The notes under the pieces: model-generated | What the model was told of the DNA's origin: nothing | The model's input: the letters and a program-made list of their open reading frames with translations, nothing else | Database searches by the model: none | Made by a program: the position numbers and the translations under genes | Part shown: in pieces, positions 22,691 through 33,109 of the stretch | Layout of the letters: every line of letters begins with the position of its first letter | How positions within the stretch are numbered: the stretch's first letter is position 1 | NCBI RefSeq assembly: GCF_002078875.1 | Contig: NC_034410.1 | Span: 43,196,202 to 43,260,201 of the forward strand | Source of the DNA: Numida meleagris | Taxonomy: Eukaryota; Chordata; Aves; Galliformes; Numididae | Length of the DNA stretch: 64,000 bases | Direction: 5' to 3'

Positions 22691-24496
22691 GAAATGACAG
22701 CAACACTTTTTGTGATCACCTCAGCTGCACTTTGGATGACCACACACAAACTATTCACAAGAAGCACACCATTTGGTCATGTAGCAATTGCAGCCCCAGC
22801 CCTGCGCTGACAGGCTCCACCAAGCCCTGCTTACATAAAAGGAGAATTCCACCACCAAAATGTGCCCTGCTCAGCAATCCTTCCCTCCCACAGCTCTTGG
22901 AATTGAAAACTTGGCTTCCACTTCCACCATGTAGTATTTACAAAGTCTTGGACAGCATTTTCACAGTCCTAGTTTATCTTCTTCTGTCTTAGAAGTATCA
23001 CAAAGGAAAACATTGCCCTTACTTTCTGCGAATGTATGAACATCTCCTAGACGTTGGCATACAACAATGACTCTGAAATAAAGAAATGGCAGTTTTGAAC
23101 TAAAAAAAGGAGGAGTAGAAACAATCAAATTAACCAACAAGCTCAAAAAGTAGTAGGAAAGGATAAACTTCTTGTTCCTGTGCCTCAGCATTGGACTTAG
23201 AAGTGAGCTCGATGCTCATTCAGTAGAAGTCCTTACTCATGGGCAATGCCAGCTGAGAAACAGGCTACGGTTTCCTCAGAGTCTGGAAGGATAGGGTGTA
23301 AATTCCACATTTTGCTTTGCAGATTTTGCACACACCGAGCCAAGGGCAAAGAGCAAGGCAGAAGGTGGACACATTGCATAGTGCTGTGGGCGCTGTGGCT
23401 ATCCACAGACCACATATCTCAACCACCGCCAGTCTGGTCTTTCTCCGGCCACTTGCACGAAGGCTTACAGCTGACTGGGAGCCAGTCATGCTTTCAAAGC
23501 GACACACCAGGGTAAACAAATTAGGCTTGTAGCCTTTGTTATTTCTCCGTCATATGTGAAGGTCTAATGAGATTTCATAGACTTGGAAATACACAGTTCT
23601 TGGTTGTCAACTCTGCAGGCAGACAAGGGATGGTGATGGGTCTTAGCTCCTAGCAGCTGTTTTCTGCTCCCACCAAGGGGTTCAGGTGTGCAGGAGCAGG
23701 GGCAGCCCCAGGCTTGCTGCTGTTTCAGCCACTGGCTGCAGCAACTTCCTTTCTAATGCCCTGAGTCATGGCAGCTCAATGGCAGCTCAGCAGATCCTGT
23801 GTCAGGCAGTGCTGGCCAATGTTTGCCTTTCTGCTTGTCTAGCACATGTGAATTAAGCCAGTTCAAGCCAATCCATTGCCACTTATCAGCCAGCCTGATC
23901 GAACAAGAAACACCTCCTCCTCTGTCCGTCCCTCAGTGCAACACAGCCCTGCTTCCAAGGTCAGTGGATGTATCCCACTCATTCTGTCCTTGCTGTCCTC
24001 CAAAAAGCCTTCTCCACATTTATGAGGAATAAACACTGGGAGCACTCTGTCCCTTGCCCACCAACTCTACTTTCTTCAAGGAAAAGACTTATGAGCACAG
24101 TAAGGGGTAAAAGCAAACTGGCCTCTCAGGACACAGGTGGCAAGTGCCATGAGTGAGGGTGCTCCCTTGAAGCAGAGGACTTACAGCAAGGGGACACCGA
24201 CTTTGTAGCTATTTGATATCAAGAAGGAAAAGGCACAAATCCATCTCCAGTAGCTTTTCCACCTACAAGTCTATTTTTACAATCCTGTTGGGCACGGAGC
24301 TGATCTGCCAGCTAATACAAACATGACAGGTCCTGATAATGAGGCTCACACAAACGTGTCCTTGGGTTTTCTGCACATGCCGTAACTATGACTCACTTTT
24401 TGCAGTTACAAGAAGACACAGACAACTTGGCAAGCCCAGAGCAAACAAGTGGTATCACCAGCATGATGCATACGTTTTTAGGCATCATTATGATTC

Positions 24497-24502
24497 TTTA
24501 TT
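24497..24502 (-). terminator. Candidate poly(A) signal of TMEM42
   Basis: Minus-strand AATAAA lies 1.1 kb after the TMEM42 stop. The 3'UTR would then be 25611 to about 24480. No canonical AATAAA was noticed between, but ATTAAA-type variants were not excluded. Confidence 0.45.
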
Positions 24503-25611
24503 AGGACTGCAATAAAACAATTACCACGGAAAACAAGCATGTGCAGGCAGGGGAAAGAAACCAACACCTTGGAAATGATGATTCTTGCCAGGTGTAACAT
24601 ATTGGCAGGCATCTCATTCTGATAACAAAGAGTAATCACTGACCCAACATTTAGCATGAGTGGGTACCAGTGATTTAATTACATTGCACAAATGGAAAAT
24701 AGCATCATCCAGAAGTGAAAAAAGCGTTGCCTGAGAAAATCCATTTTTACTTAAAGCAATTGTCAGCTTAAGTGATGAGGAGGACGTGTTCAACACGCAC
24801 ACTCTTAATGAAGAAGGCTGACTGTTGACATCATGTTCTCCCCATATTACAGTATGACTTACACAAACCAGAAACAGTGATCAAAAATCAGTGCTGGTTA
24901 AGAGTTTAAAGGCAAACGCAACCACCTTACAGTGAACAACATGTTAGGAATGGGAAACTGGGAATTACAAGCAAAAGACGTAAATGGCAAGTTAAAAGGT
25001 GTGTGTAATAGCGGCAGCCAAAGGAATTAATGGAATGCTCCACCGCCTTCCAGACAATAGGAACCTGGAGCAAGCATGGAGTCTCTCCAAGAGGCAGCAA
25101 GGAAAATCACCACCAGCAGGGCAGAAATGTCCACAACCTCCAGTGCCTAGTTCTGCTTGCTTTTCCATTTTGGGACAGTTCCTCTCATGGAAAAGTACCA
25201 ATGTACGGTCACCTTCTACAGCCACTATGTTTACTTTCTCCCTCCCGTGCTGGCACTGGGAAGGCTCCATCAGCGCAGGGTGTGAAGAGGAGGGGCGGCT
25301 GATAACCTCTGGCTCTGGTTTCCAGACAGCTGACTCAGACCGATCAACTCTCCCTCAAGTTGTCACTGTTCCCACATCTCCACCAGGCACACGGAATGGT
25401 TGCTGTGGCCAACCATGGAAGATGCAACCTGCATAACTTTGCAAATGGATGGAGAAACGTGCAAGGGAGCTGAGCAGTTCTGACAGCACTCAGTAGTCTC
25501 GAGCACAGAACAAGGAGACTGAGAAAGTGCACAGTGTGAAGACCTGGTTGGGACCTGTTGTTGGCAGTAGCTGAAGCATTATCCAGGCTGGAAATGGAGA
25601 GAGGAGAGATC

Positions 25612-28600
25612 TCACAAGCCCTTCTTCTCCACCATGCACAGTGTTGGCTGGGGTGCAGCAGTGTGCAGCAGCATGAGGCCACAGAGTGTCACAGTGAGGC
25701 CAACCCACCACAGTGGTGTCCACGTCTCCCCAAAGAGAAGCTTGCCCAGGATGGCCTGGAGGAAAAGAGAAAGACAAAGCTTTGCTGAGCTGAGCCACTC
25801 CAAATCCTTCTGCACTGCCAGCTCCTCCCCAGGGCTGCTTCAGCAGCCCAGGAGAACCTGCTAGAGAAAACTCCTGGTGGGACCATCACCAACATACAGG
25901 TGATGATGATGCCGGAGATGACCTTGTTTAACAGCCAGCCAGGAAGCACAGCCAGATGGAGCTCCCAGACAGGATTTCAGCAGCTGCAAGCATGCTTTGC
26001 TGCCTTCCCAGCACCTCTTGAACCAAGTCTCCACTTCAGTCAGTAAAAACACAGCTCCACTGACGTGAGAGCACTTTGGACAAAGCTGTGAGCTGGCTGA
26101 GAAGGGCTGGAGTACAGACACAAGATTGACAGCTTGCGAGACTGAAATGCAAGCATGCCTGTGGGCCACAAGTGCTTGTGCTCTCACTAAGAGGTGGCTT
26201 TGATCTGTCACAAATGAGGTTTTGCTTTAGCTAAACCAAAATAAAGCAAATGCTCCCAGCCCCAGCTCTCACTGGCAATTAGAAAAGTTACTTCCACTTT
26301 ACAGCTGCTCCAAGGTATGGCACCTGGCAGTAACGCTCTTCCTCCCATACCAAGCAGGAAAATACTATACCCTCTATGTGAGGAACAGCTGTGAGTTGAC
26401 ACAATTATTTCCTGGCTGTCTGCACAGCGGTACCTACACCTCCCTTCACAGATAGCATCACCATTTCACATCACTGTGCTCCTCTAGGCTTCAGCACCTC
26501 AGGAATGAATGTACTCACCGAAGAGATGCAGTTGGAGGCTGTTGTGGTCACAGAGGCAGAGGCCGAGGAGGAGGACAGTCGCAGGGCTTTTGCAAAGACT
26601 GTCCACATGACTGCATTGCAGGCACACACCAAGCCAATGGAGCCCACACAAAGAAACACAGGCAGCTGTGGGACAAAAGGGAAAAACCCACTTATTTTCA
26701 CTGACTGCTGATTAAGCCTCACTATAACATGGGCACTTTATAGTGAAACCGAAGTAGCACGGGCTTGAACCTGAGTTACGGACGTTATTACATGAAGATG
26801 AATACATTAAATCACAGAAGGGAACAGAAGCAAGAAAACAGCCCTGCATGGAAGCTCTGCATGAATGCCTCTGAGGCATCTTACCATGAATCCAGCCTCA
26901 CAGCACAAGCTGAGAAGCGCTGGGACAGCATACAGCAGCTGTGATGCCAGAAGCCAAAGTCCAGAAAGCTCCTGGCCTCATAACTTGGTCCACATGCCCA
27001 TGCAGTGCAGTGCCTGTCCATCACCAGACATACGGAAAAGGCTCATATTTATCTCTGTCAGAGTGGAATTCAGCTGTACATGTGTCAACGGTTTACAGGC
27101 GTTAGGCCCGATTCCGTGACAAAGGGGACGGGGGACCCAAGGGCCCACGTCCCGGGAAAAGGGGAAAAGGGTAGGGAGATGGCCCTGAGAGCAAAGAACA
27201 GCGGCAACAATCTGAGGAGAAACAACCTAATTTACTAAATAAAATATCGGAATGCAAAACAACACACTATAATACAATATAATTACAATTTAAGCTGATA
27301 AATCCAATACAGAGAATGTCCCAAAATCAAGGTAGGCCTTACTCTACTACCGATGATAAGACGGCTGGAGAGCGAGGCGCTGCCAAGAGGAGAGACAGCG
27401 GAAAAAGGGACGAGGTCTCGTGATCTGCAAGTTTTTATACTGNACTGCGAGCTTTTATCTTTTCCCTCCGGCTGGAAAATGGTAACAAAGGAGCAAAGTA
27501 CCGTGAGGACTGTAGTAGTCCTTCTCTTCTGAGAACCAGGTATATCCACTACATGATGTTATGATGTGGAATACCAATAACCGAAAATCACAAAACCATG
27601 ACAACATGTTAGCACTATTTGTCTCTGTCAGAGTGGAATTCAGCTGTACATGTCAGCGCTGTGTAAGGGCACAGCTTTGCCTAAAAAGCCTTTAACTCTT
27701 GCAGTCTACCCAATACTCAGTGTTGCAGCTGCTGTGGACTTCTCCCTAGCCTCTCAGTGTTATGCAGTTGCCTCAAGCAACGACATCACAGGCAAAATAA
27801 CTCCTGCAAACACTCAGGGAGTCCATGAAGGTAAGGAAAAGCAAGACTTTGCTCAGCCCACAGTGATCACACCACATCCCATCACCTCTCTTGGTCAACA
27901 GAAGGCTGTTGTAGGATCAGCCTTGAGGCACAGGAGCTGTAGGCATAAGCCACCCACAAATCCAGCTTGCCCCTGAGGAACAGCAGCACTGTGCCCTCCC
28001 TCTGCCAACTGACCCCTAGGGCCTCCAACCACCTCATGCTCCTACTCAGAAGAAACTAATAAACACCAGCCAGGGAGGCTGTGAAATAAGCACAAACTTA
28101 AAAGGGAAAGCCCATAAATCATAGAATCAAAGAAAGAATGGCTTGGGTTGGAAGGGAACTCAAAGACCATCCGGTTTCAATTCCCTGCCATGGGCAGGGC
28201 TGTCAACCACTAGATCAGGCTGCCCAGGATCCCAACCAACCTGGCCTGGAGCGCCTCCAAAGATGGGGCATCCACAATCTCTCAGGGCAGCCAGTACCAG
28301 TGCTTCACCACCCCCTCAGTGAAAAACTTTCCTGATGTCTTATCTAAATCTCCGCTCCTTCAGCTTAAAACCTCTTGTTCTATTACTATCTACCTGCATA
28401 AAAAGTTGACTTCTCTCCTGCTTATAATCTCCCTTTAAACACTGGAAGGCCACAATGAGGTCTCCATGGATCCTTCCTTCTTCAGACTGAACAAGCCCAG
28501 CTCCCTCTGCCCATCTTCACAGGAGAGGTGCTCCAGCCCTCTGATCATCATTGTGGCCCTCCCCTGGACTTGCTCCAACAGCTCCACATCCTTCCTGTGC

Positions 28601-31600
28601 TGGGGGCTCCAGACCTGGATGCAGTACTACAGATGGGGCCTCACGAGGGCAGAGCAGAGGGCGACAGTCACCTCCCTCTCCCTGCTGGATACCCCTCTTC
28701 TGATGTAGCCCACAATACAGCTGGCCTTCTGGGCTGCAAGTGCAGGCTGCTGGCTCATGTCAATTTTTTCATCTACCAGGACCTCTAAGTTCTTTTCAGC
28801 AGGTCTACTCTCCTTGAGTTCTTCTCCCAGCCTGTATATGTATCTGGGATTATCCCAACCCAAGTACAACATCTTGCACTTGGCTTCCTTGAATCTCATG
28901 AGGTTCAAGCGGGCCCGCCTTTCCAGTGTATCAAGGTCCCTTTGGATGGCATTCTTTCCTTCTGCCATATCAAAACAAAAGCCTGTTTGACGGCTGGCAC
29001 AAGCTTTCCAAGGTTAACCCCAATCCCACAGAGTTCACATGTTTGGCCTCATTTTGCCCCATTGTTAGCAAAGTCCTCCAACTTTATCAAGGCAATAGCA
29101 AACATTCCCAAACAATTCCCACCTGTGGAATGCTTTGCGGCATGAGGCCCTTTGCACCAACACATCACTGCCCTGGCAAACCCTGCTGAGAGGGATCACA
29201 GGGTCAGACAGGCCTGGATGCACTGGTCCTTCGAGGAATAAATCTGCTGTTACTTCATAGCTCATTGTGCGATGGAGTTTGCCTTCCAGACAGCTTCTTA
29301 CTTCTGGCCTCCTCCTCTGCCTGGATTAATAGACATTTTGCCTTGGTCAGGGCAGCTCAGTATGTCCATGTATGCCTCAAGAGGTCAGGTAGATTTGGAA
29401 GATATGAAAAATATCTCCATGTTTTATATAAATTCAGTATATTCTTCTCTGGATCAAAAAGAGCCTACCAAGGTAGACTGTGAGGAGAATGGGCCATAAG
29501 ATAAAAAGATCTCATTACTGTCTCCAAATACCTACCTATACGGGAAAATGAAGAGATGTCAGAGCCAGGCTCTTCTGTGAGGTGTACTGGGGTATGACAA
29601 GGGGCAGCAAGCACAGGGTGGGAAAGGGGAAATGTTGATACAACACAAGGGAAAACAAAAGCACAGAAGCAGAGGCTGTGGGTTCTAAAACACTGGAGGT
29701 GTTCCAAGGTTGACTGGAGAAGGCCGTAAGCAATCAGCCAGCCCTGCTGGGACTGGACTAGAGACCTCTGGACGTGCTGCCTGACCTGGGTTACTCCATG
29801 AGCCCACCAGCCACGGAACGAAGCTGGCTCCCACATCCCAGCTGCTATGCTGTCTTCAAAAGCAACTCCACTGCTCAACTTCTATTGCAGAGCCATGAAC
29901 TCAGCTGCAGTGTGCTCTGGAGGTGGCACATGCCCAGAGGAAGGTTTTCCAGAGAGGCTGAGTCCTTCTGCGTCCCAGGCAGAAGAGCAGTCATGGCAAT
30001 GGCACGCAGTGCAGAGAAGGGAACATCCCCAGGTGCTCCCCACAAGGAAGGACAGAGGTGTAATTCCTTCCCTGCAAAGGGTTCAGCAGAGCCAGCCCAG
30101 TGAGTCAAAGATTACTGTTCTGATTGCTTTTCTAAGACGAGATTAATTCAGTGTACATTTCAGATAATCCAGAATCACAGCTGAAGTGGCAGAAGCAAAT
30201 TTAGCCAGCAGTTGGCAGGGGAGAGGGGAAAGTAAAGAGAAGGTTTTGTTCAGGTGAAATGACCCCTCATGGTGAGGTCGCTCTCAGGTGGGGCCAGCAT
30301 ACATCCGTCTGCCCTGGAGATCTGTCTCTGTGCTGCTGTCGAGCATCCTGCTGCTCTGCGTCACCACCTCTCAGAAGCATCAGTATACTTCTAACATCTA
30401 TCACCTTCCACGCTACACGAGTGACAGCAGCATCTTTAGGTATATTTCCAGATTTCTGTAGTTCTTCCTCAAATGCAAAACTCAAGCTTCTGTCACTTGT
30501 AGCTGCTCTGCAGAAATGCCTTCATAGCAAGTGCATAGGAGTCAGACAGCGAGACCTCTGAAAGCATCCACGGTCCTGTACAATTAAAGCTACTAGGAAA
30601 ACTGGTGTTTGCTTCAAACTGTTAAGTTTTACAGCTCGACTGGTTAATTTAGTTCAGAATCACCACTTAGATGGGCCTGAAAAGTAACTTGAGAAGCCAA
30701 TTTGTTCAGAAAAACAAAACACAATCACAGAATTAGAACACAGTTGAGTTCTGGAGTTCTGCCTCTGGAGCTCTCCTCGTCCAACCTGGAGTTGGACCTG
30801 GAGTTCATCAGGCTCGCACTGCCAGCTGGGCGAGGGGAGAGGTTGTCCTGCTGCACTCTGCGGCCTCAGCTCCAGCACTGGGTACAGTTCTGGGCAACAC
30901 AATCTAAGACAGACGTAGAAATATGAGAGAGCATCTGAAGGAGGGCTACAAGGACGGGGAAGGTTCTGGAGGGCAAGACGTATGTGGAATGGCTGAGGTC
31001 CCTGGGTTTGCTCAGCCCAGAGCAGAGGAGCTGAGGGGAGGCCTCATGGCAGCTGCAGCTCCTCATAGGGAGAGAGGGACTGCACTGAGCTCTGCTCTCT
31101 GTGACAGGGACAGTGCCTGAGGGAACAGCATGGAGCTGTATCAGGGGGAGGGCAGGGTTATGGATGTGGATGACACACTTTGAGCCTCTCCCTCTCCAGG
31201 TGAGCAGTCCCAGCTCCCAGTTACTCCCCACAGTAGGGGTGCCCCATGCCCTTCGCCATCTCAGAGCTGTAGACACTTACTCCCTGCTGTGCTTTTCGGT
31301 CAGCACAGAAAAGAATCTTTGGGGGAATGGGAGAGAACACCAGGATTCAAAATTTTCGTTTTCCTTCCTGCCACTCTTGGACACATGAAATCTCCTGCGG
31401 TGTTTTCAAGATACACTTATGCCGCTAACCTCAGCATCTCCGTATTCCCTAAGCATTCAGTACATCTCCACAGCGAGGACACGATGTGCTCCCCATAGGT
31501 GCCGGGCCGCAGCACTACTGGGAGGGGGGAGGGTCAGCAGCGGACACAGAGCAACGTGATGGAGAAGGGCTAAGGGCTGCGAGAGCGAAGCAGCACCCGC

Positions 31601-31865
31601 CGGAGCACGAGGAAGGGCCCACGCGGACTTTCTCCATCAGATCCGATCGCCGCCAGGCCGCGCAGCGCCCGCCCCGAGCCGGCTGGGAGAGGCCGCAGAC
31701 GGTAACTCAGGGCGGGCGCCTCCCCGCTCCGGCTTCCTCCTTCCTTACCCAGCCGCCGGCCGCCTCCCCGCCGCGCAGGGGCCGCGCCCCCAGTGCCAGC
31801 TTCGCCGCGCCCGCGGCCGCCGCCCCCAGGAGCCCCGCGGCCGCCGCCGCGCCGCCCGGTCGCAT
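25612..31865 (-). CDS. TMEM42: Transmembrane protein 42 (TMEM42), complete
   Basis: TMEM42 is a small multipass membrane protein of the EamA/drug-metabolite-transporter-like group; its substrate is unknown. Three exons with GT-AG borders, all split in phase 0, give 135 residues: 31749-31865, 26519-26665 and 25612-25755. Hydrophobic segments lie at about residues 6-26 (an alanine-rich stretch containing AKLALG), 40-60 ([20 protein letters not shown]), 75-93 ([17 protein letters not shown]) and 100-118 ([17 protein letters not shown]). The spans LMWT/VMWT, ASVT, GKLLFGE and LCGLxLxH align with the human protein. The ATG at 31863-31865 is the first in frame; upstream codons in frame contain no ATG, so the N-terminus is about 30 residues shorter than human (159 aa). 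It sits in a CpG island, which suggests broad expression. Order and strand relative to KIF15 and TGM4 match mammals. Confidence 0.85.
27046..27652. repeat. 37-bp duplicated sequence flanking the LTR
   Basis: Positions 27046-27082 and 27616-27652 match at 36 of 37 bases (A at 27051, G at 27621). Removing the LTR and one target-site copy leaves the two copies 44 bases apart, so the original locus carried a 44-bp tandem duplication into which the LTR later inserted. Confidence 0.85.
27083..27603 (-). mobile_element. Solo LTR of an endogenous retrovirus
   Basis: A 521-bp element on the minus strand starts TGTCATGGTTTTG and ends CCGTTGACA, the TG...CA form of an LTR. It is flanked by a perfect 5-bp direct repeat ACATG (27078-27082 and 27604-27608). 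A TATA box, GTATAAAAAC on the minus strand, lies at 27431-27440, as expected at a U3/R border. No gag, pol or env sequence is attached, so it is a solo LTR left by recombination. The 5-bp target repeat fits ERVL-like or related avian elements, but the family is not certain. One base (27443) is an N. Confidence 0.85.
28117..28972 (-). repeat. CR1 LINE, long 3' fragment
   Basis: About 850 bases of CR1 in antisense: ATCATAGAATCAAAGAAAGAATGG, GGGTTGGAAGGGAACTCAAAG, CCATGGGCAGGG, TGGGGCATCCACAATCTCTC, CCTCTTGTTCTATTACTA, GTGGCCCTCCCCTGGACTTGCTCC and AAGTACAACATCTTGCACTTGG. The minus-strand frame 28627-28968 ([20 protein letters not shown]) is the degraded end of the CR1 reverse-transcriptase ORF. 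The microsatellite-type 3' end is at 28117. Confidence 0.95.
30845..31165 (+). repeat. CR1-like LINE fragment
   Basis: CAGCACTGGGTACAGTTCTGGG, GAGAGCATCTGAAGGAGGGCTACAAGG, GGCTGAGGTCCCTGGGTTTGCTCAG and GGAGGCCTCATGGCAGCTGCAG follow the CR1 plan in plus orientation, but diverged. The 3' end is missing and the borders are approximate. Confidence 0.65.
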
Positions 31866-31960
31866 GCCGGCACCCCGCGCCCGCTTCCGGGAGCGCCGCA
31901 GCACCGCCCCGCGCCGCGCCGGGCGGGGGGGAAGGAGGGGTGGGGCTACGTTTGAATGCA
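31580..31960. promoter_or_regulatory. TMEM42: CpG island over the TMEM42 start
   Basis: A GC-rich stretch dense in CpG, with GGGGCGGGGC-like Sp1 words on the minus strand, spans TMEM42 exon 1 and its 5' flank. The rest of the window is CpG-poor. It contains no TATA box and is the likely TMEM42 promoter. Open frames across it (for example plus 31486-32004) reflect the lack of AT-rich stop codons. Confidence 0.8.
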
Positions 31961-32593
31961 AAGGTTTTATTTCGAAAGGATGCAGTACCGATATAGCTTT
32001 GTAGTCCTGCTACAGACAGACGTACAGCACAGAAACGCTCCCGCGTACGCACGCACACTCTGCAGCAGGCCCTGCCTTGCCCACAGCGCTGGCAGGAACT
32101 CCTCAGGTCGCGCTGAGGGACACGAGCACGAGACAGGCATAACAAAAATCCTAGGGATCCTGCCCTTTCAGGGACGGCTCCGTGCTGCTTAGCCCCTTTG
32201 CTTCTGGGTGTAGAAAGCTTTGTGGTTACCTTGTGCAGAGAGGATGGCGTTACTGACCGTAAAACCCACTAAGAAAAGTTTCAGTTATTTACAGTAAGCC
32301 TCTACCTTAAGTGTGATTAAATAGCCTTATGCTATGCTCCTAAAAGGCTTTGCAGACTTCTTCACATTTCTCATCTCTTCCTATTTCGACCTTCCGTTGG
32401 ATCAGAGAATGGTTATAAAATGCTTAAAATGCACTGCCTACAGTACTGATATAGAATCCTATGGGAATTGCATATTGGCAAAAAGTAGTTTTTAGAAGCA
32501 CTTTTAATTCAAACAGAGAAAGAGAAGAGAAGAGAAAGCCCAAAGGTATTTATGGTACTATTTACAAAACTATTATTACATACACATTCCTGC
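31961..32593. other. Spacer between KIF15 3' end and TMEM42 promoter
   Basis: About 600 bases separate two genes on the same strand. Apart from the CpG-rich left edge, the stretch is AT-rich with no recognisable repeat. The minus-strand AATAAA at 31966-31971 could be a distal KIF15 poly(A) signal, which would make the KIF15 transcript touch the TMEM42 promoter. Confidence 0.5.
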
Positions 32594-32599
32594 TTTATT
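32594..32599 (-). terminator. KIF15: Poly(A) signal of KIF15
   Basis: Minus-strand AATAAA lies 511 bases after the KIF15 stop codon. It is the first canonical signal and gives a 3'UTR of about 530 bases. Confidence 0.6.
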
Positions 32600-33109
32600 G
32601 AACAAACTTCAGTTGGAAAGTTATTTTTAAACAACCCCTAAGCATCAACAGCTGTTAAATCTGACAAGTTTATGTAAAAACATCCTATGCTTCAGTAAAA
32701 AAAACTACTAAGAAATTGTGCTTTTTCAAATTCAGCTCAGGTGGAAAACACAGCATCTCAGAAATTTCAGCAGGAACCGAATAGAAGCGCGAAAGCAATT
32801 GAGAATCCAGGTGTGTTCCCAGAGAGAAAAGTTTTCCTTGACAAGATACAAAAAAATTCAAGAAGGTATCTGTTAGCACCTATACAAAACCAGTTTTTGA
32901 AGAGTTCCAGAGCCCCTTCAATAGGGAGGTATTAAAACATCAATGAAAGCTGCCCATTTCACAGAGAAAATTCTTCACTAAAAGTTGTTACCGGCAAGAA
33001 ATCCAAGGAGTACTTGATTGTTCTGAATACAGCTGACAACAGTCAGGGTCAGGAGCAGAAGTCAAGCTTTTGCTTATGCTGTACATTTTAAAAGTACAGC
33101 TTTGTGCCA

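Larger units (their letters stand above)
14490..24496. other. Intergenic region between TGM4 and TMEM42
   Basis: About 10 kb without a gene I can support. It holds a poly-A run (about 14560-14577), CR1 pieces near 15395-15506, 20480-20990 and 22540-22690, and a short GT run near 22489-22502. Open frames are all under about 150 codons, with no recognisable motif and no paired splice sites. A patch near 17560-17770 has several CpG and CRE-like words (GACGTCAG near 17739) and might be regulatory, but this is only a composition impression. Confidence 0.55.
26666..31748 (-). other. TMEM42: TMEM42 intron 1
   Basis: A 5.1 kb intron holds a solo LTR at 27083-27603, a CR1 of about 850 bp at 28117-28972 and a CR1-like stretch at about 30845-31165. 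Remaining parts (29000-30840) show no coding exon or repeat I can name. Confidence 0.75.

Noticed and set aside
27083..27603. A full endogenous provirus
   Set aside because: Only one LTR is present, directly flanked by both target-site copies, with no internal coding region.
28627..28968. A minus-strand frame containing [18 protein letters not shown] sequence
   Set aside because: This is the degraded C-terminal part of the CR1 reverse-transcriptase ORF, so it is counted under the repeat.
31486..32004. A 172-codon open frame on the plus strand, and a 191-codon frame on the minus strand, across the CpG island
   Set aside because: GC-rich sequence lacks stop codons by composition. Only the TMEM42 exon 1 frame has a donor and a matching downstream exon.
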